Assembly: GCF_037101375.1 (NCBI RefSeq)
Contig: NZ_AP029019.1
Location: 744,001-808,000, forward strand
Length of the DNA: 64,000 nucleotides
Source: Acidovorax sp. DW039
Lineage (GTDB): Bacteria; Pseudomonadota; Gammaproteobacteria; Burkholderiales; Burkholderiaceae_C
Reading direction: 5' to 3'
Below the pieces are notes generated by a model. That model worked only from the letters and a program-made list of their open reading frames with translations. It made no database searches and had not been told where the DNA came from. Position numbers and translations under genes: made by a program. Numbering within the stretch: position 1 is the first letter of the stretch; each line of letters opens with the position of its first letter. This document shows, one piece after another, positions 16,519 through 26,155 of the stretch.

Positions 16519-17460
16519 CTACGCGTTGTGCAACGTGTCCACCTGCCGAATTACGGCGCCAGATCGCACCAGATCGTCCAGCAGACTGTGCAGCCATGCT
16601 TCTTGTGGCTGCTCTGCAAAGTGCGCTTGGTGCAGCAGGCCAAAGTACGGTGTGGCTAGAGCCCACTGCTGCAGGGCTGTCACGGTGGTGTGCTGCAGTT
16701 CCAGCAGCTTGTACTTGAGCAAAACCTTGCCTGCATACAGGGCGTGTTTGCGGGGCTGGCGCACAAACCCTTCCAGCCGCTTGCGCGCTGTTGCCAGGGC
16801 CGCAGGCGCATCCGTGAACACGGGGCCGTGGCCGGGGATGACGGTGCGTGGTGCCAAGCGCTCGATGACGTCGAGCGTGGCGGCCACTTCGTCGAATGCA
16901 GCCGTGCCTTCCAGTTCCGGAAAGACGACACCAAAACCGTTTTCCCACAGCGCGTCGGCCGAGATGAGCGTGACGCTTTGCGGCTCGAACAGCACGACCG
17001 AGTGCGGGTCGTGCCCCGGTGCGGCGTGCACCTGCCAGTCTCGCCCAGCCAGCCGCACGGTGGTGCCGGGCTGCAATGCGGCATCTACCTTGAACCGTGG
17101 GCAGTCCTGCCCGGTGGGGGTGTAGCTCAGGGCATAGGCGTCCCACTGCGTGACCAGATCCATCTGACCGGGGGGGATGAGTGTCTCTGCCTCGGGCCAG
17201 TGGGCCTGCAATGCGGCGTTGCCCCCGCAATGGTCGCTGTGCAAATGGGTGTTGAGGATGCGCTGGAGCGGCTGCTCTCCCAGGCTGGCCTGCAGCAGTG
17301 CCACGGTCTGCTCGCTGTGGGTGCAGTAGCCGGTGTCCACCACAGCGGCACCTTCGGGCCCGATGCACACCACGTTGTTGGCCGAGAGCCATCCGCGCTC
17401 CAGCACGTTGATGCCGGGTGGAAGCTGTGCGCTCAGTGAAGCGGTCGATGGTGCGGGCAT
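16519..17460 (-). CDS. MBL-fold metallo-hydrolase
   Basis: A 313-residue metallo-beta-lactamase-fold protein with the zinc motif THLHSDHCGG near 72-81, AAPGHDPHS for the next ligand, SADALWENGFG and a final IPGHGPVF. An extra C-terminal helical domain (about 240-313) resembles glyoxalase-II/hydrolase-type relatives, but the substrate cannot be told. It is convergent with the DUF4198 gene; no functional tie to the nickel genes is evident. Confidence 0.85.
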   Translation of the reverse strand: MPAPSTASLSAQLPPGINVLERGWLSANNVVCIGPEGAAVVDTGYCTHSEQTVALLQASLGEQPLQRILNTHLHSDHCGGNAALQAHWPEAETLIPPGQMDLVTQWDAYALSYTPTGQDCPRFKVDAALQPGTTVRLAGRDWQVHAAPGHDPHSVVLFEPQSVTLISADALWENGFGVVFPELEGTAAFDEVAATLDVIERLAPRTVIPGHGPVFTDAPAALATARKRLEGFVRQPRKHALYAGKVLLKYKLLELQHTTVTALQQWALATPYFGLLHQAHFAEQPQEAWLHSLLDDLVRSGAVIRQVDTLHNA

Positions 17461-17542
17461 GGAGGGCGTGGGGCTGCTGCAGACGCTGCAGCGTAGCGCA
17501 CCACGCGGGTGGGCGGGTTCTCCATAACCCGCAGGGACGTTG

Positions 17543-17932
17543 TCAGAACGTGACGCCCGCCACCAGGATCACATTGGCATAGGGCGTGCACTCGCCTGTG
17601 CGCACAACCACGCGTGCGCGCTCGGTCAGGCGTTTGAACTCTTCATGGCTCACGGTCTGGGGCGCCACGGGCAACTGGCACCAATCGGGCAGGCGGCCCT
17701 GGGCGCGTTCTACGGCTTCGCTGGCGATCACGGCTTTTTCCACCTGCAGCTCGGTCAGCACCACGCGCAGCACATCGGCCACGGCGGGAATGCCAGGGGT
17801 CAGTGCCAGGTCAATGCGGCGCGGGCCGGTGGGAATGGGCAGGCCCACATCGCCAATGACCAGCATGTCGCCATGGCCCAGGGTGGCAATGGCGTGGGAG
17901 AGTTCGGCGTTCAGCAGCGCGGTGCGTTTCAC
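17543..17932 (-). CDS. rbsD: D-ribose pyranase
   Basis: It interconverts pyranose and furanose forms of ribose so that RbsK can use it. The protein has 129 residues: [21 protein letters not shown] with the catalytic His in GHGD, DVGLPIP, and [16 protein letters not shown] at the C-terminus. The start is a GTG at 17932 that overlaps the rbsK stop as GTGA, so the two are translationally coupled. The upstream frame is open to 18019 but lies within rbsK. It is the last gene of the ribose operon. Confidence 0.92.
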   Translation of the reverse strand: MKRTALLNAELSHAIATLGHGDMLVIGDVGLPIPTGPRRIDLALTPGIPAVADVLRVVLTELQVEKAVIASEAVERAQGRLPDWCQLPVAPQTVSHEEFKRLTERARVVVRTGECTPYANVILVAGVTF

Positions 17933-18882
17933 AAGTGACTCCAGTCGGGGGGCAGAGGGCTTTGCGCCACGGCGGCGCGGGTGGGGATGGAAGGTTGGGC
18001 GCCCGCCTGTATCACGCACAGGGCCGAGGCGCGGATGCCTTCGCGCACGGCCAGGTCGAGGGCCTGCCCCTCAGCCAGCGCCACGGTGAGAGCGCCCAGA
18101 AAGGTGTCGCCCGCCGCCGTGGTGTCTACCGCCTGCACCTTGCGGCCGGGGTGGTAGCGGCTGCCCGCACTGTCGGCCGCCACGGCACCGGCAGCGCCCA
18201 GGGTGACCACCACCTGGGCCGGGCCTTGCGCCCGCAGGGCATGCGCAGCCTGTGCTGCCTGGGCAGGCGTTTCCACCGCAGTGCCTGCCAGCGCGGCGGC
18301 TTCCACTTCGTTGACCACCAGCACATCGACCAGCGGCAGCAGCGCCTCGGGCAGGGGCTGGATGGGGGAGGGGTTGAACACCACGCGCCGCCCGGCGCTG
18401 TGGGCGCATTGGGCGGCTGCTAGCACCTGGGGCATGGGGGTTTCCAGCTGCATGACCAGGGCGCTGGCGCGGGTCAGCAGGGTTTGCAGGGCGGGGGTAT
18501 CGAGCGTGAAGCGTGCGTTGGCCCCAGCCACCACCACGATGCGGTTCTGGCCCGATGCCTCTACGGTGATGGCTGCCAGCCCGGTGGGGGCTTCAGGGTC
18601 GGTGAGTACCCCGCTGTGGTCGATGCCATCCCGCTCCAGTTCAGCACGCAGGGTGGCACCGTTGGCGTCGTTGCCCACGCGGCCCAGCAGGTGCACTTCG
18701 GCACCCTGGCGAGCGCAGGCCACGGCCTGGTTGCCGCCCTTGCCGCCGGGCACGTAGTGCAGGCCCTGGGCCAGTACGGTTTCGCCCGCGCCGGGGGCGT
18801 GCTGCACTTGCAGCACCAGATCCATGTTCAGGCTGCCCAGCACGGCAATGCAGGGGCGAGTGGGTTGCGAAGGCGTCGTCAT
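17929..18882 (-). CDS. rbsK: Ribokinase
   Basis: It phosphorylates ribose to ribose-5-phosphate with ATP. The protein has 317 residues and the PfkB-family marks: [12 protein letters not shown] at the N-terminus, [16 protein letters not shown] (substrate and GG signature) and the C-terminal [14 protein letters not shown] with the catalytic Asp of AGD. It lies downstream of rbsR and upstream of rbsD on the reverse strand. Confidence 0.93.
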   Translation of the reverse strand: MTTPSQPTRPCIAVLGSLNMDLVLQVQHAPGAGETVLAQGLHYVPGGKGGNQAVACARQGAEVHLLGRVGNDANGATLRAELERDGIDHSGVLTDPEAPTGLAAITVEASGQNRIVVVAGANARFTLDTPALQTLLTRASALVMQLETPMPQVLAAAQCAHSAGRRVVFNPSPIQPLPEALLPLVDVLVVNEVEAAALAGTAVETPAQAAQAAHALRAQGPAQVVVTLGAAGAVAADSAGSRYHPGRKVQAVDTTAAGDTFLGALTVALAEGQALDLAVREGIRASALCVIQAGAQPSIPTRAAVAQSPLPPDWSHL

Positions 18883-18963
18883 GCGGGTCTTGTGGCGTAG
18901 GTCGGTACGGGTACAGGTTTCGGTGGTGTGTTCAGTGCATCGGTCAGCAGCGCTGCAGTGGGG

Positions 18964-19974
18964 TCACACCGGCGCCGGTGCGGTAGAGGCGCGCACGCGC
19001 AACTCCGGCTGCAGCATGACCTTGCGGGCATCCTGCCGCCTGCCATCGATGCGTTCGAGCAGCATGTCCACCGCCAGCGCGCCAATGCGCTGCTTGGGCT
19101 GGGCCACGGTGGTAAGGGGCGGGCTGGTAAAGGCGGTGAGTTCAATGTCGTCAAAGCCCACCATCGACAACGATTCGGGCAGACGCAGCCCGCGTTCGTG
19201 CGCAGCGCACAGCGCACCCATGGCCATCAGATCGTTGCAGACGAAAACGGCAGTGGGCGGCTCTTGCGCACGCAGCAGCTTCTGCATGGCCTCGTACCCG
19301 CCCTGGCTGGTGAAGTTGCCGTGCCATAGCAGGCCCTCTCCCTCCCCCAGCCCGGCAGTCGCCAGCGCGCAGCGCCAGCCCGCAATGCGCTGCTCGCTCG
19401 GTGCCAGGCCCGCGGGGCCGCCAATGCACGCAATGCGCTGGTGGCCCAGTTGCAGCAGGTGCTGCGTGGCCAGCAGGCCCCCCTGCATGTGCGCGGTTTC
19501 CACCAGGTCGCAGGGCTGCTCGGCGATTTCAATTTCGCGGTCCACCAGCACGGTAGGCACGCTCAGCCCAGCCAGTTGCGTGGGCAGGGTGGCGTCGTGC
19601 CCAGTCGATACCACGATCAGTCCATCAATGCGCCGCTCTGCCAGCACCTGCAGGTAGGTGCCCTGGCGGTGGGCCTCGTCGTTGGTGTTGCACAGGATGA
19701 GGTTGTAGCCCGCACCAAAGCAGCGGTCTTCCACCGCATGCACGATCTCGGCAAAGTACGGATTGGAGCTGTTGGGGATCAACATGCCCAGCGTGCGCGT
19801 GTTGTTGCTCTTGAGGCTGCGCGCAATGGCGCTGGGCACGTAGCCCAGGGCGCGGATGGCCGCCTCCACACGCTCGCGGCTCTCGGCGCTGACGTGGCGC
19901 GTGCCGTTGACCACGTGCGAGACCGTGGTCACCGATACGTCAGCGTGGCGGGCAACGTCCTTGATGGTGGGCAT
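18964..19974 (-). CDS. rbsR: LacI-family ribose operon repressor
   Basis: A 336-residue LacI/GalR regulator. The N-terminal helix-turn-helix is TIKDVARHADVSVTTVSHVV, with the hinge helix YVPSAIARSLKS, followed by a periplasmic-binding-protein-like sugar domain (GMLIPNSSNPYFAEIVHAVE, CNDLMAMGAL, MVGFDDIELTAFTSPPLTTV). It lies inside the rbs operon between rbsC and rbsK, so it should autoregulate with the operon through the paired palindromes at 23904-23927. Confidence 0.9.
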   Translation of the reverse strand: MPTIKDVARHADVSVTTVSHVVNGTRHVSAESRERVEAAIRALGYVPSAIARSLKSNNTRTLGMLIPNSSNPYFAEIVHAVEDRCFGAGYNLILCNTNDEAHRQGTYLQVLAERRIDGLIVVSTGHDATLPTQLAGLSVPTVLVDREIEIAEQPCDLVETAHMQGGLLATQHLLQLGHQRIACIGGPAGLAPSEQRIAGWRCALATAGLGEGEGLLWHGNFTSQGGYEAMQKLLRAQEPPTAVFVCNDLMAMGALCAAHERGLRLPESLSMVGFDDIELTAFTSPPLTTVAQPKQRIGALAVDMLLERIDGRRQDARKVMLQPELRVRASTAPAPV

Positions 19975-20021
19975 GGGGTGATCTGAGGGCTATAGGGGGG
20001 ATGGCTTGCTTGTGAGGCGCG

Positions 20022-21020
20022 TCAAACCTTGGCGGCACGGCGCTGGCGCAGGGTGTCCACAATCACGGCAGCCACGATCACAAAGCCGGTGATGATGCGC
20101 TTGCTGGGCTCGCTGGCACCGACCTGGGCGAGGCCCGCCTCCAGCACGGCGATGATGAGCACGCCAAACGCAGTGTTCACCACCGAACCGCGCCCGCCCA
20201 TCAGGCTGGTGCCGCCAATCACCACGGCAGCAATTACTTGCAGTTCCATGCCAGTGCCTGCGTTGGGGTCGGCGGCTTCGAGTCGGGCCGACTGCATCAG
20301 CCCTGCAAGCCCTGCCAGCAGACCGGTGACTGCGAACACGATGATGCGGATGGGGCGGGGGTCCACGCCCGCCAGGCGCATGGCTTCTTCATTGGTGCCA
20401 ATGCCCACCACGCAGCGGCCAAACACGGTGCGCGACAGCACCAGTTGCGCCACCACCACCAGCAGCAGCGCCAGCATGAAGGCCATCGATACACCGCCCA
20501 CCAGCGGGGCCGACAGCCAGGAGATCGCGTCGCCTACATACTGCGTGCGGGAATCCGTCACCACATAGGCGCTGCCACGCACGGCTTCGAGCATGCCCAG
20601 CGACACAATGAACGAGGGCAGCCGCCACGCCACCGAGATGGTGCCGGTGATGGTGCCGCATACCAGGCCCGTGGCCAGTGCCAGCGCGGCGGCGGCGGGC
20701 ACCGTCCAGCCCCACTGCAGGATGGCGGCGGCCGAGGTGGCGGCGGCCAGCGCCATCACCGAGCCCACCGACAGGTCAATGCCCGCAATGATGAGCACAA
20801 AAGTCATGCCCACGGCCATCACGGCCAGGGCCGGGATTTCGTTGGCAATGGTGATGAAGGTTTCCTTGCTCCAGAAGTAATCCGACAGCGAGGAAAAAAG
20901 CACCACCATGCCCACCAGAACCCCGATGAGGCCCAGGTAGGTGCCGATTTGGCCACGCCAGACGGACGAAGTGCTGGCCACGGATGTGGCGGGAGAGTTG
21001 TGCTGTGCAGGAGCGTTCAT
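20022..21020 (-). CDS. rbsC: Ribose ABC transporter permease
   Basis: A 332-residue inner-membrane permease with about eight to ten hydrophobic segments. Family motifs include MAVGMTFVLIIAGIDLSVGS, the GRCVVGIGTNEEAMRLAGV loop that contacts the ATPase, and AAVVIGGTSLMGGRGSV. The first 25 residues are a Ser/Thr/Ala-rich cytoplasmic tail. It lies 60 bases downstream of rbsA in the operon. Confidence 0.92.
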   Translation of the reverse strand: MNAPAQHNSPATSVASTSSVWRGQIGTYLGLIGVLVGMVVLFSSLSDYFWSKETFITIANEIPALAVMAVGMTFVLIIAGIDLSVGSVMALAAATSAAAILQWGWTVPAAAALALATGLVCGTITGTISVAWRLPSFIVSLGMLEAVRGSAYVVTDSRTQYVGDAISWLSAPLVGGVSMAFMLALLLVVVAQLVLSRTVFGRCVVGIGTNEEAMRLAGVDPRPIRIIVFAVTGLLAGLAGLMQSARLEAADPNAGTGMELQVIAAVVIGGTSLMGGRGSVVNTAFGVLIIAVLEAGLAQVGASEPSKRIITGFVIVAAVIVDTLRQRRAAKV

Positions 21021-21080
21021 GGGAGGCTCTTGGTTTCGATGTCTGTGTTTTTGGAAAAAGATGCGCGCCGCAGGCAGCGA

Positions 21081-22772
21081 TCAGGCCGCAGCCTGAGCTG
21101 AGGTGGCCGCGGGCGTGTTCGGCGTAGTGGATGCGTGGCTGGCCGCGCCGCTGGCTTCGGAGAAGGCCGCTGCCAGCAGCGATTGCTCGCTCCACTCGCC
21201 GCGTTCAAACACCGCCACCATGCGCCCGCCGCTCATCACGCCAATGCGGTCGGCCATGGCCATCAGCTCGCGCAGGTCGGACGACACCATCAGCAGCGCC
21301 CGGCCTTGCTCGGCCATGCGATCCAGTTCGCCATAGATTTCGGCGCGTGCGCCCACGTCCACGCCACGGGTGGGCTCGTCCAGCAGCAGCACCTTGCAGG
21401 GGCGGTGCAGCCAGCGGGCGAACACCACCTTTTGCTGGTTGCCGCCCGAGAGCTGGCCCACGGGCTGCTCGCCGCCACGGCAGCGGATGCGCAGGGTCTG
21501 GATGAAACCCTGCACTTTTTCGTTTTCCAGCCCGCGCTGCAGCCAACCGCCGCGCGAGATGGCACCCAGGTCCGACAGCGTGGCGTTGATGCGGATGGGC
21601 TGGGCCAGCAGCAGGCCTTGCGATTTACGGTCTTCCGTCACCAGGCCGATGCCCGCAGCAATGGCCTGCAGAGGATTCGCAAAGCCACGCGCCAGCGTGC
21701 GCACCAGGGAGTTTGCGCGGGACGGAGTTGTAGAAGAATTTGCTACTGAATTGGTAGCTGCCTGCGCTTGTTTCGTAAGCGCTGCAGGCATATTTTGCTC
21801 AGAGCCTGTATGCAGTGTGATGCTGCCCCGGTCTGCCCGGTCAGCACCAAACAGCAGGCGCAGCAGCTCGGTGCGGCCTGAGCCCACCAGCCCGGCAATG
21901 CCGAACACTTCGCCTGCGCGCAGCTCCAGGCTCACGTCCTGCACCACGGTGCTGCGGCCTATGCCTTGTACGCTCATCACCACCGGCCCGGCAGTGCGGC
22001 GGGGGCGGTGCTCCAGGTCGTTGACCGAGCGGCCCACCATGCGCTGCACCAGCGCGTCTTCGCTCAGGCCCGCCATGGGCAGCACATCTACCAGGCGGCC
22101 ATCGCGCAGCACGGCGGCGCGGTCGGCAATGCGGCGCAGCTCTTCGAGGCGGTGCGACACATAGATGATGGCCACGCCGCGCGCGGTGAGGTGGGCGATC
22201 TGGTCAAACAGGTAATTCGTCTCGCGCGGCGTGAGCATCGCGGTGGGCTCGTCCAGCACCAGGATGCGCGTGTCGTCGTGCAGGTTGCGGGCAATCTCCA
22301 CCATCTGCTGCTGGCCAATGCCCAGGGCAGAAACCGGCGTGGCCGGGTCGATGTGGGTCAGGCCAATCTTGGCCAGCTGCTGGCTGGCAGCGGCGTGCAG
22401 CGCGTCGCGGCGCAGCCAGCCGGCGCGGTGGGGCAGGCGGCCCATCAGCAGGTTCTCTGCCACCGTCAGGGTAGGAATCAGCCCCAGCTCTTGCATCACC
22501 ATGCGCACGCCGTGCTGCTCGGCATCGCGCCGCGAGCTGGGGGCATAGGTCTGCCCGCCCAGGCGCATACCGCCCCGGGTGGCAGATTCCAGCCCGCAGA
22601 TGATTTTGGACAGCGTGCTCTTGCCCGCACCGTTTTCGCCCGTGAGGGCCAGCACCTCGCCCGCGTTCAGGGCCAGCGTGACGTTGTCGAGCACTGTGGC
22701 GGTGTAGTCCTTGCCCACCGCGTCGATGGACAGCAGCGGCGAAGGGGGTGTGGCAGGGGTGGGAGGCGTCAT
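21081..22772 (-). CDS. rbsA: Ribose ABC transporter ATP-binding protein, two NBDs, with repeat-derived insertion
   Basis: A 563-residue double ATPase. NBD1 has Walker A GENGAGKSTLSK and signature ALGIGQQQMVEIAR with LVLDEPTAML; NBD2 has a degenerate Walker A (GLVGSGRTELLR) and signature QLSGGNQQKVVFARWL with LLLDEPTRGVD. The family is usually about 500 residues. The excess comes from a low-complexity insertion near 320-365 (NMPAALTKQAQAATNSVANS), partly encoded by the dispersed repeat at 21739-21790, and an Ala/Ser/Thr-rich C-terminal tail. Core motifs are intact, so it should work. Confidence 0.92.
   Translation of the reverse strand: MTPPTPATPPSPLLSIDAVGKDYTATVLDNVTLALNAGEVLALTGENGAGKSTLSKIICGLESATRGGMRLGGQTYAPSSRRDAEQHGVRMVMQELGLIPTLTVAENLLMGRLPHRAGWLRRDALHAAASQQLAKIGLTHIDPATPVSALGIGQQQMVEIARNLHDDTRILVLDEPTAMLTPRETNYLFDQIAHLTARGVAIIYVSHRLEELRRIADRAAVLRDGRLVDVLPMAGLSEDALVQRMVGRSVNDLEHRPRRTAGPVVMSVQGIGRSTVVQDVSLELRAGEVFGIAGLVGSGRTELLRLLFGADRADRGSITLHTGSEQNMPAALTKQAQAATNSVANSSTTPSRANSLVRTLARGFANPLQAIAAGIGLVTEDRKSQGLLLAQPIRINATLSDLGAISRGGWLQRGLENEKVQGFIQTLRIRCRGGEQPVGQLSGGNQQKVVFARWLHRPCKVLLLDEPTRGVDVGARAEIYGELDRMAEQGRALLMVSSDLRELMAMADRIGVMSGGRMVAVFERGEWSEQSLLAAAFSEASGAASHASTTPNTPAATSAQAAA
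21739..21790 (-). repeat. Dispersed palindromic repeat, copy 3, inside rbsA
   Basis: On the reverse strand it reads TGCCTGCAGCGCTT, a short loop, AAGCGCAGGCAGCTAC and an AT-rich tail ending AGTAG. It is translated in frame as residues about 328-345, within a segment that other sugar-transport ATPases lack. This is the clearest case in the window of the repeat having been inserted into a gene. Confidence 0.75.
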
Positions 22773-22842
22773 GGCAGAGGCAATGCCTTCAAAAACAAAA
22801 AAGGCGCGCAGCTGTTACGCCACGCGCCTGGGGTCGCATGGC

Positions 22843-23796
22843 TTACTTGCTGTCTTTGGTCACCAGCACCACGTCGGTCTTCACTGTGGCAGGCAGTTGG
22901 GCCTGGGGCGTCTTGGCTGCCAGGGCCTTCTGGGCCAGCTCAATGCCGAACACAGCCTGCTTGGCGGCGAACTGGTCAGCGGTGGCCAGCACGCGGCCAT
23001 CGGCCAGCATGGGCTTGATGGCGGCGATGTTGTCGTAGCCCACCACCTGCACCTTGCCGGTCTTGCCTGCAGCCTTCACGGCGGCCACGGCACCCAGGGC
23101 CATGCTGTCATTGCCGGCCAGCAGGGCCACCAGGTCGGGGTGCTCGCGCATCATGCCTGCGGCCACGGTGTTGCCCTTTTCAATTTCCCAGTTGCCCGAT
23201 TGAACGCCCACCACGGTGATGTTGGCGGCCTTCATGGCGTCCTGGTAGCCCAGGGTGCGCTGCTGCGCATTGAAGGTGGTGGACACGCCTTCGATGATGC
23301 CGACCTTGTCGCCCGCCTTCAGTGTCTTGGCCAGGTGGTCGCCTACCAGCTTGGCGCCCAGGCGGTTGTCAGGGCCCACGAAAGGCACGGTGATGTTCTT
23401 TTCTTTCAGAGCGTCGGCATCGAGCTGGTTGTCGATGTTCACCACGATGATGCCCTTGTCGATGGCGTTCTTTACCACGGGCACCAGCGCCTTGGAGTCA
23501 GCGGGGGCCAGCACGATGGCGCTGACCTTCTGGGCCACGGCTTGCTCGATCATCTTGATCTGGGCGGCGGTGTCGGTTTCGTTCTTGATGCCGTTGGCGA
23601 TCAGCGTGTATTCGCTGGCGTGGGCTTTTTGGTGGGCCTTGGCACCGTCTTCCATGGTGCGGAAGAACTCATTGGCCAGCGACTTCATCACCAGGGCGAT
23701 CTTGGGCTTGTCCTGCGCCAGGGCGGGGCTGGCCAGGAAGCCGCCCAGCACGGCAATGGCGGCAGCGGTCTGGATGGAACGGCGGGTGAACTGCAT
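22843..23796 (-). CDS. rbsB: Ribose ABC transporter periplasmic binding protein
   Basis: A 317-residue substrate-binding protein with a signal peptide of about 27 residues (GGFLASPALAQ). Family features: KIALVMKSLANEFFRTMEDG, NGIKNETDTAAQIKMIEQAV, LAPADSKALVPV, NIDNQLDADAL, GNDSMALGAV and VVGYDNIAAIKPM. It is the first gene of the rbs operon, with LacI-type operators about 110 bases upstream. Confidence 0.92.
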   Translation of the reverse strand: MQFTRRSIQTAAAIAVLGGFLASPALAQDKPKIALVMKSLANEFFRTMEDGAKAHQKAHASEYTLIANGIKNETDTAAQIKMIEQAVAQKVSAIVLAPADSKALVPVVKNAIDKGIIVVNIDNQLDADALKEKNITVPFVGPDNRLGAKLVGDHLAKTLKAGDKVGIIEGVSTTFNAQQRTLGYQDAMKAANITVVGVQSGNWEIEKGNTVAAGMMREHPDLVALLAGNDSMALGAVAAVKAAGKTGKVQVVGYDNIAAIKPMLADGRVLATADQFAAKQAVFGIELAQKALAAKTPQAQLPATVKTDVVLVTKDSK

Positions 23797-23903
23797 GGTG
23801 TCTCCTGTGGTCCTGATAAGGATGGGATTCAGGCGCGCAAGGCGCCCACAAAACGCTTTGGGCGACCCGCCAAAGCGATGCCGCGGGCAGGATCATAGCG
23901 AAA

Positions 23904-23927
23904 GCAAACGTTTGCGCAAACGTTTGC
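23904..23927. promoter_or_regulatory. Tandem RbsR operators
   Basis: Two perfect 12-bp palindromes GCAAACGTTTGC lie end to end (23904-23915 and 23916-23927). This is the canonical half-site arrangement of LacI-family ribose repressors, here doubled with no gap. They lie about 110 bases upstream of rbsB and should be bound by the RbsR encoded in the same operon. Confidence 0.85.
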
Positions 23928-24000
23928 TATTGCGGGATTTCCCTATGTTCCAGTCGGATTAGCGACAGCCATCCAAGGTGATTGGCTGGGTGTAATGCGC

Positions 24001-24038
24001 AAAAAAATAACGGCAGCGGTTGGGTGAACCGCTGCCGT
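24001..24038 (-). terminator. Intrinsic terminator downstream of fadD
   Basis: A perfect 12-bp stem (ACGGCAGCGGTT at 24010-24021 with AACCGCTGCCGT at 24027-24038) and a 5-base loop. On the reverse strand it is followed by TTATTTTTTT. It lies about 150 bases after the fadD stop and insulates the rbs promoter. Confidence 0.85.
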
Positions 24039-24184
24039 TGTGGTCCTGCGCAGTGCAGGCGTGACTAGGGTTAGTGTTGCCAACACGACCCAGCGAAGCG
24101 GCCCTGGCTAGGCGTTCCGTCGCAGGCAGTACAGAGGTGGTACGACAAGACGGAACAACAACGCCAAGGGGGTGTTGGCAGCTC

Positions 24185-25873
24185 TTATGCCGAGGGCTTG
24201 CGCAATTCGCGACGCAGGATCTTGCCCACGTTGGTCTTGGGCAGATCGTCGCGGAACTCGATGTACTTGGGGCGCTTGTAGCCGGTCAGGTTCTCGTGGC
24301 AGTAGGCGGCCACGTCGTCCTCGGTCAGGGCGGGGTCGTTCTTGATGATGAACACCTTGATGGCTTCGCCCTGCTTTTCGTCGGGCACACCGATGGCTGC
24401 GCACTCCACCACGCCGGGGCACAGGCTGATGACCTGCTCCAGCTCGTTGGGGAACACGTTGAAGCCACTCACCAGAATCATGTCCTTCTTGCGGTCGATG
24501 ATGCGGGTGTAACCGTGCTCGTCCATGATGCCGATGTCGCCCGTGCGCATGAACCCGTCGGCCGTGAAAGCTTTGGCGTTTTCTTCGGGCTGGTTGTAGT
24601 AGCCTGTCATCACGTTGGGGCCGCGAATGCAGATTTCGCCCGAAGCGCCCTGGGGCAGGCTGTTGCCCGCATCGTCCTTGATGGCGATGTCAATGCCCGG
24701 CAGAGGCAGGCCGATGGAGCCGGTGAACTCGGTATTGGTGACCGGGTTGTTGGTGCCGATGGCGCAGGTCTCGCTCATGCCCCAGCCTTCGATCATGGTG
24801 CTGCCCGTCACCTTCTGCCACTGTTTGGCCGTACCCTCTGATGCCGCCATGCCCCCGGCCTGCGACACGCACAGGTGCGAGAAATCGAGCGCGCGGAATT
24901 GCGGGTTCTGCAGCAGTGCGTTGAACAACGTGTTCACGGCGGGCAGCATGTGGAAAGGACGCTTTTTCAGCTCGGCTACAAATTTGGGGATGTCGCGCGG
25001 GTTGGGAATCAGCGTGAGGCTGGAGCCCTGGCGGATGGCCAGTAGGCACAGCGTGAGCGCGAAGATGTGGTACAGCGGCAGCGCCGCAATGCTGTTGGCC
25101 TTGGTCACATCGCCAATCTTGGCCAGCGCAGGGGTGAACCATGCTTCGGCCTGCAGGGTGGCCGCCACGATGTTGCGGTGGGTGAGCACCGCACCTTTGG
25201 ACAGACCTGTGGTGCCCCCGGTGTATTGCAGAAAGGCGATGGAATCGAGTGTGGCGGGGCTGGGGCTCAAGCTGCGTTGTTCGCCCAGAGCCAAGGCCTT
25301 TTTGAAGGGAACCACCTTGCGCCCGTTGGTCAGGGGCAGGTCGTACGCAGGCACCATCTTGGCCAGGTGGCGCACGGCAAAGGTGATCCACTTGCCAAAC
25401 CAGAAGCCGAGCAGGTCGCCCATGGATGCCATCACCACATGCTGGATGCCGGTGTGGTCCACCACTTCGGCCAGGGTGTGGGCAAAGTTTTCCAGGATGA
25501 CGATGGTGGTGGCACCCGAGTCCTTGAGCTGGTGCTCCAGCTCGCGCGCCGTGTAGAGCGGGTTGACGTTGACGCAGGTATAGCCTGCACGCAGCACGGC
25601 CGCCATGGTCACGCCGAACTGCGGAATGTTGGGCAGCATGATGGCCACGCGCGAGCCTGGCGGCAGCCCCAGGCCTTGCAGGTAGGCTCCCAGCGCTGCA
25701 GAGAGCTTGTCCAGATCACCGTAGGTCATCCAGCGGTCCATGCACACCGAGAAGGGGCTTCTTGCATGCTTGCGGAACGACTCTTCCAGCAAGTGGGCCA
25801 CGGAGCGGTATTGCTCGGGGTTGACGTCATGCGGTACGCCCGGGGGGTAGCTCTTGAGCCAGATTTTTTCCAT
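24185..25873 (-). CDS. fadD: Long-chain fatty-acid-CoA ligase
   Basis: It activates fatty acids to acyl-CoA for beta-oxidation. The protein has 562 residues and the adenylate-forming motifs: FLQYTGGTTGLSKGAVLTH (P-loop), GWGMSETCA, TGDIGIMDEHGYTRIIDRKKDMI and the C-terminal catalytic Lys region (LPKTNVGKILRRELR). The ATG at 25873 has AAGGAAC upstream; the open frame to 25954 lacks homology. It is divergent from a lipase gene, which suggests a shared role in lipid use. Confidence 0.93.
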   Translation of the reverse strand: MEKIWLKSYPPGVPHDVNPEQYRSVAHLLEESFRKHARSPFSVCMDRWMTYGDLDKLSAALGAYLQGLGLPPGSRVAIMLPNIPQFGVTMAAVLRAGYTCVNVNPLYTARELEHQLKDSGATTIVILENFAHTLAEVVDHTGIQHVVMASMGDLLGFWFGKWITFAVRHLAKMVPAYDLPLTNGRKVVPFKKALALGEQRSLSPSPATLDSIAFLQYTGGTTGLSKGAVLTHRNIVAATLQAEAWFTPALAKIGDVTKANSIAALPLYHIFALTLCLLAIRQGSSLTLIPNPRDIPKFVAELKKRPFHMLPAVNTLFNALLQNPQFRALDFSHLCVSQAGGMAASEGTAKQWQKVTGSTMIEGWGMSETCAIGTNNPVTNTEFTGSIGLPLPGIDIAIKDDAGNSLPQGASGEICIRGPNVMTGYYNQPEENAKAFTADGFMRTGDIGIMDEHGYTRIIDRKKDMILVSGFNVFPNELEQVISLCPGVVECAAIGVPDEKQGEAIKVFIIKNDPALTEDDVAAYCHENLTGYKRPKYIEFRDDLPKTNVGKILRRELRKPSA

Positions 25874-26155
25874 GCGCTTGTTCCTTGTACCCGCCATGGA
25901 GGCGGGGAGAGAGATGACCAATGATGAAAGCCGTACAACGGTGTCGCCGGGCATTCTGGGAGCAGGTGGCCGCGTGGGGGTATCGGGCTTGTCCTAGGGT
26001 GAAGGGGTATTCCGTCTCAAAGGCGACAGAGCGCGATCAAAAGCACGAGGCGCACGTTGACCGCATTGATCGCATTGATCGAATGCGGGGGCGTGATCAG
26101 GCAAACTGGTTGCCGCCAGCCATCTTGCTGGTGTCATCACCCATTCTCTGAGCCC

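Larger units (their letters stand above)
23797..24184. other. Intergenic region between rbsB and fadD
   Basis: 388 bases without a gene. It holds the rbs promoter region with two abutting LacI-type palindromes (23904-23927), a small hairpin (CAGCCA 23965-23970 with TGGCTG 23983-23988) and a strong terminator for fadD (24001-24038). The rest shows no open frame of interest. Confidence 0.7.

Noticed and set aside
26060..26090. Tandem GCATTGATC units upstream of the lipase gene
   Set aside because: Only two imperfect units; no known factor or structure.
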